Below are positions 1-7,773 of a DNA stretch of 10,184 nucleotides, piece by piece. Made by a program: the position numbers and the translations under genes. Below the pieces are notes generated by a model, which ran no database searches, had not been told where the DNA came from, and was given only the letters and a program-made list of their open reading frames with translations. Each line of letters starts with the position of its first letter. Within the stretch, counting starts at the first letter, position 1. The stretch is from assembly GCA_000787465.1 (NCBI GenBank), contig JSYX01000841.1, forward strand, positions 1 through 10,184, written 5' to 3'. This stretch comes from Thermomucor indicae-seudaticae (taxonomy: Eukaryota; Mucoromycota; Mucoromycetes; Mucorales; Lichtheimiaceae).

Positions 1-115
1 GCAGATTGCCATTCAAAATGACAGATTTCGGCAACGTCTCCTTCCACGACGATAAGAGCAAATATCTCATGACAAAAGCATTAACTCATTTCTATGGTGC
101 CAGGATATTTTTGTC

Positions 116-121
116 TTTATT
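116..121 (-). promoter_or_regulatory. Polyadenylation hexamer overlapping the left Tnp2 stop
   Basis: The minus strand reads AATAAA here and overlaps the terminal TAA stop (117-119). This is a compact 3' end. A single hexamer can occur by chance, so support is modest. Confidence 0.35.
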
Positions 122-1076
122 GATCGAAGCTCCTAGCGCTACCGATACGTATATCTCTGTCGGGTATAGCACCGTGCCATATTATATATTTAGTTGCTGA
201 CGTGGGCTTCGCCTGCAATAAACCGACCATCTCCACAATGTCGTCGACATCTACTATGACGATCTTCTTGCCAGATGAAGGTAGCCACGTGGGGTAATGG
301 AGTCGGTATTCTACCCCCTTGAATACATTCACCAACGCCAACAACCTTTGCCTGTCCCCAAGACGGGAATGCAAAAAGAACATTACCTGTCCGAAAAATG
401 AATATTTTTCAGAGCTATCGACAACAATGCGATTAATAGAAGGATGGTCCTATTCAAACGTTGATATTTTCACGTACCGTTGTCCGTCAAAAGCTACTTC
501 CATATGAACCAAACTATTGTCACGTCCACCTTCCCTCTGAGACAGACAACTTCGGACAAGGTACTGTCCTTGAGGGCGTAGCCTGCGACCATTATGGCGT
601 CCTCGAAGTTTGTCGCATTTTGGATGCCGAGTGCACACAGCCAGAATCTCTCTAAAGAAGCGCGAATATCAGCATAGCTGACGCCAGCGACATTATTACT
701 GATACCGCGCAGGTCGATCGTCTTGAAAGGAGCCCAGAGTTGCGGACCGCCTGGCACCAGGGAGAAGAACGAGTTGCTTGAGTACCTTGGCACTCTGGAT
801 AGACCGTCATGCGTGCGTTCGACGTGATGCAACGCCGCCAACCTGACAAGGACATTGCCTAAATCAGCGCCAGGATGAACGCGGGAACGGACAAGCTTGC
901 TAACAACGCCTATGATACGTTCCAGGGCACGGCAGCTGAAGACACGAAGAGGCCCCATTGCACGAATGACCTCGGTTAAGTGCGCCAAAAGATGCTGATT
1001 GACAGGGAAAACGGATAAGTCCAGATTCCCTGCATGAATTTCACTGCGCAAAAAGACGTGCCACTTGGTTATATTT

Positions 1077-1135
1077 CTGTTTCAATCTCGTATTAGAAAA
1101 CGCAAACTTTCACTCGGGTTTCCATAGAAACTTAC
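1077..1135 (-). other. Intron 6 of left Tnp2 copy
   Basis: A 59-bp phase-2 intron with donor GTAAGT, possible branch TTCTAATAC and acceptor GAAACAG. It joins 'LEEIEA' to 'NITKWHVFL'. The corresponding stretch of the right copy is continuous coding sequence, so this intron is copy-specific. Confidence 0.75.
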
Positions 1136-1594
1136 GCTTCTATTTCTTCCAGGCAGTCATTGTCTACACCCTAATGCAAAGCAAGCGAGCAGGCGGTGAC
1201 AAGTGCAATAAGTGCCTTGCGAGCATCGGGACGTATGATGTGAGGGCACACCACTGTTGGCACTACAAACAGTAGGAAGTCCAGCCAATCGACCGCTCGA
1301 GACAAACCTTCCTCTTGGGCAATGTTGCGCCATGAGCCTTGGAAGGTCGTCGGCATGTCTGCGCGTGACATCTCCATGCACTGTCCGATCTGCTGTAATG
1401 TGATGGACCGCAGGAGGAAAGGATATCGACTGTGATTGGCGCCATCTTCCCTGCTCAAGAACTCCTGATTCAGCATACGGAACACTAAGCGCGCTATACC
1501 GTGTCCGATACAATGCATTTCGTCAAGGCCAAAAAATTCAACTCCTCGAAAAGGCTCCAAAAACGCAAAAGGAGTCGATCCCTTTTGGCCATGG

Positions 1595-1677
1595 CTCTAT
1601 AAAAAACACTTTGCGCATTAGAACAGGTATACACATAAAGATCGATAAAATGAAGCAGTACCGCATCACCTACTTAC
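1595..1677 (-). other. Intron 5 of left Tnp2 copy
   Basis: An 83-bp phase-2 intron with consensus donor GTAAGT and acceptor at TATAGAG. Using the second AG preserves the frame into 'HGQKGSTPFAFL', which aligns with 'IKEKNPFASL' after the 7408-7462 intron of the right copy. Confidence 0.65.
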
Positions 1678-2019
1678 ATGAAGGCAACAGTTCGCTTGGG
1701 CGCAGGTAGTTCCGCAGGGAAGTACTTGCCACGACGACCCGTTCCACTCGGCGTTTTCCCTTTGGTCAGACAGATCCTACATCCGAAAGTAGACTGATGG
1801 CCAGCGTGATTCATCAAGTCAGCTACACCAAGAATATCACCTGTCGCCTTTAGGAGGTGGATCTTGGCGTCTATAACCAGGTTTCCCTTGATCACACGGA
1901 TGCCGTGAGCCTCCAGCTGTTCGAGCTCCTCAAAAATTGGCTACAGAAAGCTCCACAGATCCTTGGGCTTCACTTGGCCAGGGATGACACAAAGCTGCAT
2001 CATGTTCTTATTTTCGTAT

Positions 2020-2088
2020 CTAGGTTCAAGAGCGAATTAGATGTCCATCACAGAAAAAAAAGAGAAGGCGTGTAAGCACCGGATATAC
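2020..2088 (-). other. Intron 4 of left Tnp2 copy
   Basis: A 69-bp phase-2 intron with donor GTATAT and acceptor CCTAG, splitting the Arg codon in 'HPSI-R-YENKN'. The right copy has an intron in the same codon and phase (7030-7085). Confidence 0.75.
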
Positions 2089-2588
2089 CTAATTGACGGA
2101 TGCAGATTACAATTGACAGCATGAACGATCGTCATGATGCTGTTACCGGTCTTGAAAGGACGAAATCCATCTACAAAGAGACCAATCGCCGCGTCGTGCT
2201 TCCCAGAAAACAAGCCATCTCGCTTCAACTCCTTGTAAACACTTCCATCAAAGATGTCACTCATGATGCCATCGTTCACTCTGTTATCGTAGCGATGGTG
2301 GTATTGTATTTCGCTACGGATTGTGTCATTGGCAAGCTTGACAGCAATCTGGTCCCCGAGCGATAGGACCTTGAACTGCGCAACGGCCTTGCCTTTGCTA
2401 TTCAAGCGTGGCGCGCCGCAATCTCAGCAGACTTGCTCGTCGTCACCTTCTGTGTATTCCAGGCATCCTTTGCCGTACATGTCATGGACTTTCGCCCGAA
2501 CCTGAAATATGTCTGCGAGCAAGTTTTTCGACAAATACGGCGACAGAACAAGGTCAGTGTTTGCTATTAGAAATAAACGGTTTAGATG

Positions 2589-2633
2589 CTACATTACAAT
2601 CAGTGCACGTAAGCGCAAAATCCATTATCATAC
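2589..2633 (-). other. Intron 3 of left Tnp2 copy (acceptor uncertain)
   Basis: Donor GTATGA follows LDP. The acceptor AATGTAG at 2589 gives a 45-bp phase-0 intron and leads in frame to 'ANTDLVLSPYL', aligned with 'KLPTPYL' after the 6487-6543 intron of the right copy. A second acceptor at 2564 (TAATAG) gives a more typical 70 bp but the wrong frame. The intron position itself is conserved between the copies. Confidence 0.55.
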
Positions 2634-2845
2634 CGGGTCGAGCTTGTTGATAACCTTGCTCATTAAACGTACTATTTCCTTATGCGCATCGCGAGCAATG
2701 GTATGTTTGTCCACGAGGTGCTGCAATTGAACGCTGATACGCTCCATGAACGACAAGGTTCTATTCTGGGCAGGAAAATTATATTCTCTCCTTTCAGGAT
2801 CTTCGTTGATCGCGCCAGGCCGCCAATGCCAATCGTCCACAAGTT

Positions 2846-2910
2846 CTTTTCAAAAGAAACGATATGTTAGCGATAGCTTGGGCATCAATCATAACTAGTT
2901 TCACGCATAC
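2846..2910 (-). other. Intron 2 of left Tnp2 copy
   Basis: A 65-bp phase-1 intron with donor GTATGC, a strong branch-point-like CGCTAACA and acceptor GAAAAG. Unspliced, the frame hits a stop (2885-2887); spliced, it runs into ELVDDWHWRPG. Confidence 0.7.
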
Positions 2911-3154
2911 CATCCAAAAAGTCTGCAGCATCATCAGCCCCCGTCTCGACGGCTGATTCAGCCTCCTCCGTCCCTTCGTCATTGTCTTCGTTTGCCGAGA
3001 CCTCCACAGTCGCCGCAACACTGACGATGCCAGCCACTGGCATCTGATCTTCACGCAAAACCTCCGGAAAAACAATTTCAGACACGAACACCGGTGACTC
3101 AGGCACACTCAACGATTCGACTGGATTATCGATATCCATAGGTTCATCGGGAAT

Positions 3155-3209
3155 CTAGCGTACAATATTAAAGGACTATGCTTAATAAAAAAAGATGTAT
3201 GTATCGTAC
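3155..3209 (-). other. Intron 1 of left Tnp2 copy
   Basis: A 55-bp phase-0 intron with donor GTACGA and acceptor GCTAG. It joins the zinc-finger exon to the acidic linker without changing frame. Confidence 0.65.
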
Positions 3210-3335
3210 CGCTTGAGCTCTCGGAGATCTTTGAGCGTTTACGTAACAGCTCACGGTATGCTGTTGGTATTCACGATGGCGAATCAATTGACCGCACACG
3301 ATGCATTGCTCGAGAGGATTTTGTTGCGTGGACAT
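3210..3335 (-). other. First coding exon of left Tnp2 copy, CCHC zinc finger
   Basis: This 42-codon exon begins at ATG 3335 (purine at -3) and ends at GCG before GTACGA. It encodes 'CIVCGQLIRHREYQQH' followed by TVSC, giving C11-x2-C14-x11-H26-x3-C30, a zinc-finger spacing suited to the N-terminal DNA-binding domain seen in many Tnp2-type transposases. Splicing to 3154 is phase 0 and continues in frame as IPDEPMDIDNP. The start is preferred over the downstream ATG at 3136 because it adds the finger and joins cleanly. Confidence 0.7.
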
Positions 3336-3534
3336 TTCGTAGTTAGTAGTAGGGACAGGGAAAGCAGTGAAAAACTGACCTTAGCCTATTCGCGTTGTGC
3401 CACTCAATATCGGTTTGCACGTTCCACAGCTTTGACAATGGCTTTGACGAGAGCTTTTGCGGAACCAGACGAGGACTCGAAACATCCTTCCCAAGTTGCA
3501 CAGGCAAATTTTTTTGTTCTCTAAGCGGGGTGCA
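3336..3534. other. 5' flank of left Tnp2 copy up to the Tc1 element
   Basis: About 200 bp upstream of the left Tnp2 start. A plus-strand ORF crosses it (3195-3524) but is antisense to the zinc-finger exon and intron 1 and resembles no family I know. I see no convincing TATA box or TIR. Confidence 0.4.
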
Positions 3535-3563
3535 CAGTGCCCGGAAATAAATCTTCGTAATTT
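3535..3563 (+). repeat. Tc1/mariner left terminal inverted repeat
   Basis: The first 29 bp of the element are identical to the reverse complement of 4854-4882. The identity ends where this side reads CCAATTTCC and the other reads TTCCAAAC. Confidence 0.95.
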
Positions 3564-3704
3564 CCAATTTCCGTATAGTTAAAAAAGTGAATCCTTTGAA
3601 GTTCTTCTTATGACAACATTCCCTCATTTCCATCTTTCCTGCTGAAACTTCGTACGCTGATAGATATGGCCATGTCTTTTCAATGATATATTTTTTATGG
3701 ATTG

Positions 3705-3710
3705 TTTATT
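3705..3710 (-). promoter_or_regulatory. Polyadenylation signal of the Tc1-like transposase
   Basis: AATAAA on the minus strand, about 27 bp past the transposase stop and still inside the element, as expected for the gene's own 3' end. Confidence 0.5.
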
Positions 3711-3736
3711 TTCAATAATAGCTGCTTTATATGCAG

Positions 3737-4757
3737 TTACCATTTGCTACTGCCGTCTTCCTCTCTTATCACTTCTGGTATCCTTTCTGGCATACTTTTT
3801 ATACGTTTGTTGATTCTCTCGATATCAACGGATTCCCAGCACTCCTGTAAGGCCTCCTTTATTTGCTCGCGTGTTCGCACTGGAGGATGCCGCGATTGGA
3901 CGTAGTCTTTCATTTGTTTCCAGACATTATCAATTGGATTTAGATCCGGCGATTGAGCCGGCCAATCCAACTTGTCATGCCAGTAGCATTCCCTCCATTC
4001 GTTTGGGATAATGCTCCGGTGGATCGGTGCCCCGTCCTCCATAAGTATCGCGCCGCTGACCTTAGTCATCATTTCTCGTAAGGGGCCCTCATAGACGATG
4101 TCTACGAAGCCCTTTGCTGTACGCTTTCCAGGATCCATAAAGGCGAACCTGGACTTCACGCCGTATGAAATGACGCCCCAGATCATAACAGACGTCCTTC
4201 CGCTCTTGAACGTGGGCGCAAGGCATTGCTCATCGAACTCTTCGTGGCTTCTACACCAGACGCGCACGACCTTCGAATTCTTCCCGATTTCAAAAGAAGA
4301 CTCGACCGACCAGATCACCCTCTTCCACATATCGACAGTCCAGTGTTTGTGTTTTCTCGGAAAGTCCAGCCTTTCCTGCTTATGGACTTTGTTCAGGTAA
4401 GGCTTCTTGGCCGCAACACAGTTCCGTAGGCCCTTACTCTGGAGCGCCTTTCGGACCATGCGCCGCGACACTTTCCCCCGCGACACTTCCGTTGGACATG
4501 AGTTTGCGATCTCTTGCAACGTCGCGCGCCTGTTGCTGTCAGTGAATTTCACAAGAGCTCTCACGTCCCTTTCCGTAAGTTTTTTTGGGAGCGCTAGGCC
4601 GTTTAGAGGTCTCAACGGTTCCTTCTTTCACGTACTTGTTTAAAGTCGAATAAACCGAAGATTGGGGTATCCCAAGTTTAGAAGCAATTTATGAGCCTTC
4701 CATGCCGGCTTTTTTCATTCCAACGATTTGGGCTCTAACTTCAGTAGTATAAGGCAT
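3737..4757 (-). pseudogene. Tc1-like (DD34E/D) transposase, inactivated
   Basis: An intronless transposase that would cut and rejoin DNA at the element's TIRs. The likely original start is ATG 4757. It opens with a helix-turn-helix region ('VRAQIVGMKKAGMEGS'), then an in-frame TAA at 4689-4691, then 'IASKLGIPQSSVYSTL'. The frame shifts at a run of seven A (4581-4587) just before 'KLTERDVRALV'. From 4615 to 3737 there is 292 codons of open frame with no ATG at its head. Catalytic positions there: 'IWSVES' has Val104 (GTC, 4304-4306) where the family has Asp; 'MEDGAPIH' keeps Asp194; 'SPDLNPIDNVW' has Asp229, with 34 residues between, where Tc1 elements usually have Glu. With stop, frameshift and lost first Asp it is almost certainly dead. 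Confidence 0.95.
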
Positions 4758-4853
4758 ATTATACGCAGTTTCAGAGAAAAGGGTCAATTCTGTATGGAGT
4801 AATGAGGGAACAAAGTGAAGAGAAGTTATGCGAACGGTGATTAAAGTTTGGAA

Positions 4854-4882
4854 AAATTACGAAGATTTATTTCCGGGCACTG
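4854..4882 (-). repeat. Tc1/mariner right terminal inverted repeat
   Basis: A perfect 29-bp inverted copy of 3535-3563, followed directly by the TA target dinucleotide. Confidence 0.95.
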
Positions 4883-4884
4883 TA

Positions 4885-5834
4885 CAATATTTTGTGAAGG
4901 AAAAAACACTACAAAGCCGACCTTCGTCCGAATAGTGAAACCGACGATCTTCTGTATGTCTGCGTGCTTCCTTTAGCACCTACATGAGCCTTCGTGAATC
5001 GTTTAGTTGCATGTAGAACTTCGAGCCGCAAGATCATTTTTCACGTAAAGTAACAATCGACGCAAGCTCATCTGAGAAGAACCGAGTGCAATCCCAGTCT
5101 GCGTATCGAACCCGAAACTGCTTCCTTTCGTCTACAAGATTTCAACCAAGAACGCAAAGATTTCGGGAAATAACGAGAAAACAACTAAGACACACAAGGA
5201 TTCAGTTCAGGGACTTTGTTCATTACGCATATCAAAGCGTTCACGTCAATGTGCGAATCTGTCGAAATACATACGTAACATTATTAGTCGTCTTCGAAAC
5301 AGAGTGGCTGAACCTCGAAAACATTTGGAACTTGTGCACTCTGAGCGTTCTTGAAGTTCATACTGGCGACGGAGATTTTACTTGCTCCACTCGCCCTCAA
5401 TTGGTGTATGCCATTGCACCAAATGAGTTACCCTTTCATGAAATCCACTTCTGTCCGTCGAAATTGTAACATTATTATGCACCCAACTTAAGGTTATAAG
5501 TATGCTTTAGCAACGATGCCTTGGAAAATCAGGGAGCCTTTGATCGTAAAAAGGTCGGAAAGATACCATAGTTCACGATGGCGACGGCAGAAATCCTCCT
5601 CGGGGCGATAGCAACCGTCACAATACGTGCCCGTATGCATTTATTTCGTATCCCCAGTTGAAATTAAGTGTTATCGCTGTTGCTTTCTGAATGGAGTGGA
5701 TCGCGGTCGTTGGACTTAAGCCTTATGAAAGCACTAGGCTTCTGGAGAAGCCACCTTTAGTCTTTCTTTTTCCCGCATTCGGTACAGAGATCGTCCAGTT
5801 ATATGTTTTCTTCTCACAATCAACAGCGACCCAT
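4885..5834. other. Spacer between Tc1 element and right Tnp2 copy
   Basis: No recognisable gene. A 127-codon plus-strand frame (5086-5469) has no ATG and no family resemblance, so I do not call it. The first 120 bp contain CACTAC (4907-4912) and three same-orientation CTTCG motifs (4922, 4990, 5019). These could belong to the 5' terminus of the right-hand CACTA-type element. The rest shows only a short minus-strand Cys/His-rich ORF, listed separately. Confidence 0.4.
5494..5640 (-). CDS. 48-codon Cys/His-rich small ORF, unassigned
   Basis: ATG at 5640 to TAA at 5494. The N-terminal half reads 'YCDGCYRPEEDFCRRHREL', giving C-x2-C-x7-C-x2-H, a possible metal-binding cluster; the rest is hydrophobic. 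A 13-bp string TTCACGATGGCGA is shared with the left Tnp2 zinc-finger exon and falls in the same 'RHRE' reading frame in both. It could therefore be a remnant of another Tnp2-type first exon, or chance. No intron, promoter or homologue is evident. Confidence 0.2.
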   Translation of the reverse strand: MHTGTYCDGCYRPEEDFCRRHRELWYLSDLFTIKGSLIFQGIVAKAYL

Positions 5835-6090
5835 TGTGACGTATGTGCCTGAAGAGTACACGCACTTCATAGTAAACTTTTGCAAAAAAATCATAACGCG
5901 AGATTTTCGAACCTGAGTAAAAAAAGAAAGAAAAAACTTCCTGTACGAAAAGAATGTCTATCAAAAAAAGGAAAACGGTTTCTCAGGGATGGTTTTGAGG
6001 ACGTCGACAAAAGTTTGCCTGCCGACATTTCGTTTCAAAGTTTTAAATGTGGGAGTGTAAAGGTCACCGCGACTGCCCCCGACGGTCCAA

Positions 6091-6175
6091 GCCCAATTGG
6101 GCGAAACTGGACTGGGTGGCCCAGATCCAGCAGACTATCTAGGCTAACTGGGCCTGGGCCGCCCGGCCCAGTTAG
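6091..6175. repeat. GC-rich foldback cluster in right Tnp2 copy
   Basis: Three inverted repeats in 85 bp: the perfect palindrome GCCCAATTGGGC (6091-6102), CTGGG-TGG-CCCAG (6112-6124), and arms CTAACTGGGCC / GGCCCAGTTAG (6144-6154 and 6165-6175) around a 10-bp spacer that can itself pair. In the coding frame it encodes a Gly/Pro-rich insert with 'LTGPGPPGPVRSP'. The CTGGGCC/GGCCCAG word dominates and is unlike the surrounding composition. Confidence 0.75.
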
Positions 6176-6486
6176 GAGCCCTACCAGCAAGGCACCTGAA
6201 CCTTTCGGTGAATCCGAGCTTGCTGGACGTGAAGCGGTGGATACGGAGGATAGCGACAATGATCTGGAGCCCGAATCCGTAGAGATCGAAGCCGATCCGG
6301 CCCACGCGATAAAGGAATCGGTGCTCCAACCGTTAAAGTATAAGACACCAGCACCAAAAGAACTAGAACCGCATATCAAGGAACGTTTCAACCTGTATCA
6401 AATTGTCCAAGAAGAAGACATAAGCAGAGCCGCTTACGAAAGACTCGTGAACTTCTTCAATGATTGGATCTGCAGCGACAAATTCG

Positions 6487-6543
6487 GTAAGTCTCAGTGG
6501 GAATGGCTATATCGTCAATTGTCTTAACTCAGTGAATCTACAG
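6487..6543 (+). other. Intron in right Tnp2 copy (SDKF/ERHKL)
   Basis: A 57-bp phase-1 intron with consensus donor GTAAGT, branch-like CTTAACT and acceptor CTACAG. Splicing yields 'SDKFERHKLPTPYLAAK', leading straight into the Cys-rich block. Confidence 0.8.
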
Positions 6544-7029
6544 AGAGGCATAAACTCCCGACGCCGTATCTCGCCGCAAAGCTGATGATGGCACTGTCCC
6601 CGCCAAAACCTGTTCAGTGCGACATGTGCCCTTCATTTTGCCGACTGTTCATGGACGATGATCCAGCCACTGAATGCTCTTGCGGTCAGCCACGATACAA
6701 GCAACCGAACACGCCAGCAGAGACGATGCTCTATTTGCCTCTGTCCCGTCAGCTCGCAGCAATGATTGCAAATGACAACATACGGGAAATGTTACTGTAT
6801 CGGGCAAACCGTCAAGAAGCAATACCTGGTGACGTGTCCGACATCTTTGATGGGCAATTTTATCAGAGATTAACACGCACTCGTTCAATTGCCGATGACT
6901 CGTTCATGTTCTCGAATGACCTGGACTTGGCTATATCACTCTTCGTTGACGGTTCACGCCCTTCAAGGGTGGTCGTGCTCATATGACGATCGGACACGTC
7001 GTGGTTTTGAACGTGCCGCCACTGGAAAG

Positions 7030-7085
7030 GTTAGTACTCCATCGCCGTAGCAATTCAACCGATTACTGAAAGCCATATTTGAAAG
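7030..7085 (+). other. Intron in right Tnp2 copy (conserved Arg codon)
   Basis: A 56-bp phase-2 intron, donor GTTAGT, branch-like TTACTGA, acceptor TGAAAG. It splits the Arg of 'PPLE-R-YKNKD', the same codon and phase as the left copy's intron at 2020-2088. Confidence 0.75.
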
Positions 7086-7407
7086 GTATAAGAATAAGGA
7101 CATTTTCAGTTTCATGGAACCTCTTTTGCGCGAGCTACTCACGCTGCAGAGCGCTGGAATGAAGGTCCAAAGCGCCGACAAAACGTACAATTGCAAGGTT
7201 CATTTGTTGGTAACTTCCGGGAACATCGTCGGCGCCCACGAATGGATGCATCATACTGGATATCAGTCCCGCCATGGCTGTCGTGTGTGCCACATAGTGT
7301 CTACTCCTGTAATCGGCCCCACTGGTAATGGAAAAGGCCGTTACTATCCCGGTTCACCGAATCTGGACACCCTTCGTACCCTGGATGAATTTCAAAATGG
7401 TGCAAAG

Positions 7408-7462
7408 GTAAACTGCATTAGAACACCAAGCAACCTTCGTTGATACTTATTGTACGTCGTAG
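7408..7462 (+). other. Intron in right Tnp2 copy (NGAK/EFAIK)
   Basis: A 55-bp phase-0 intron, donor GTAAAC, acceptor CGTAG. It removes a TGA at 7441 and joins 'DEFQNGAK' to 'EFAIKEKNPF'. Confidence 0.75.
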
Positions 7463-7713
7463 GAATTTGCCATAAAGGAGAAAAACCCATTTGCTTCGTT
7501 GGACAGTTTCCACGGTGCCACGTTCTTTGGTCTTGACGAAATGCACTTGTTTGCCAATATTGCGAAGCATCTGTGGGATAGGATCAACTGTGAGGATCTG
7601 CAAGTACAAACGCCATTTGCTCTCGAACCGAATCGACGCAAGAAAATCGGGAACGAATTAGAGAATTCGCGAAAGCTCTGGCCTTCATCAGTGTTTGATG
7701 GATATTTTTCGAG

Positions 7714-7773
7714 GTAAACTTGTCTAGAAACGGACAATGCATCTTGCTAAGTGTCACTCTGTTATATATGCAG
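7714..7773 (+). other. Intron in right Tnp2 copy with frame mismatch
   Basis: A 60-bp candidate with donor GTAAAC, branch-like TTGCTAAG and acceptor ATGCAG. The flanking exons are clearly homologous to the left copy ('SSVFDGYFSR' and 'RSVDW'). Splicing at these sites shifts the frame by one, so a nearby indel or an altered splice site is implied. The left copy has no intron here. Confidence 0.5.

Larger units (their letters stand above)
117..3335 (-). pseudogene. Tnp2-family (CACTA-type) DNA transposase, degenerate, seven exons
   Basis: A cut-and-paste transposase of the Tnp2/Transposase_21 type, about 947 codons when spliced. Exons on the minus strand are 3335-3210, 3154-2911, 2845-2634, 2588-2089, 2019-1678, 1594-1136 and 1076-117; phases agree at every junction. 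Visible in order: CCHC zinc finger (residues 11-30), acidic linker, a Cys-rich block around codon 245-252, 'LFVDGFRPF' (Asp near 334), an IPG block ('VIPGQVKPKD', near 375-384), 'GDILGV' (Asp 422), 'GCRIC' zinc knuckle, 'GLDEMH' (about 497-502) and 'AVDW...VVPTVV'. The right-hand copy (about 5835-9256) aligns along the whole length. In-frame stops occur at 2424-2426 (TGA), 1941-1943 (TAG), 1171-1173 (TAG) and 450-452 (TAG), and the frame shifts near 515-530, so it cannot encode a full protein. Family is assigned from these motifs; TIRs were not found, so element limits are unknown. Confidence 0.85.
3535..4882. mobile_element. Tc1/mariner element, complete with TIRs, inactive
   Basis: A 1348-bp element bounded by perfect 29-bp terminal inverted repeats that begin CAGTGCCCGGAAATAAATCT. 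The right flank has the TA expected for Tc1/mariner insertion (4883-4884); the left flank has CA (3533-3534), explicable as one TA-to-CA change. An inner 10-bp inverted pair TTCCCTCATT / AATGAGGGAA lies at 3619-3628 and 4801-4810, 84 and 72 bp from the ends. Length and the single minus-strand transposase gene fit the family. The element sits between the 5' ends of the two Tnp2 copies. Confidence 0.95.

Noticed and set aside
3195..3524. 109-codon plus-strand frame upstream of the Tc1 element
   Set aside because: Overlaps the zinc-finger exon and intron 1 on the other strand and resembles nothing.
3535..4882. Composite transposon in which the two Tnp2 copies act as ends around the Tc1 element
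   Set aside because: The Tc1 element has its own complete TIRs and the Tnp2 copies are too divergent to act as inverted ends.
5086..5469. 127-codon plus-strand open frame
   Set aside because: No ATG anywhere in it, no recognisable motif and no flanking splice evidence; likely chance.
6035..6391. 118-codon minus-strand frame rich in Ser and Gly/Pro
   Set aside because: Shadow of the foldback and acidic linker of the right Tnp2 copy.
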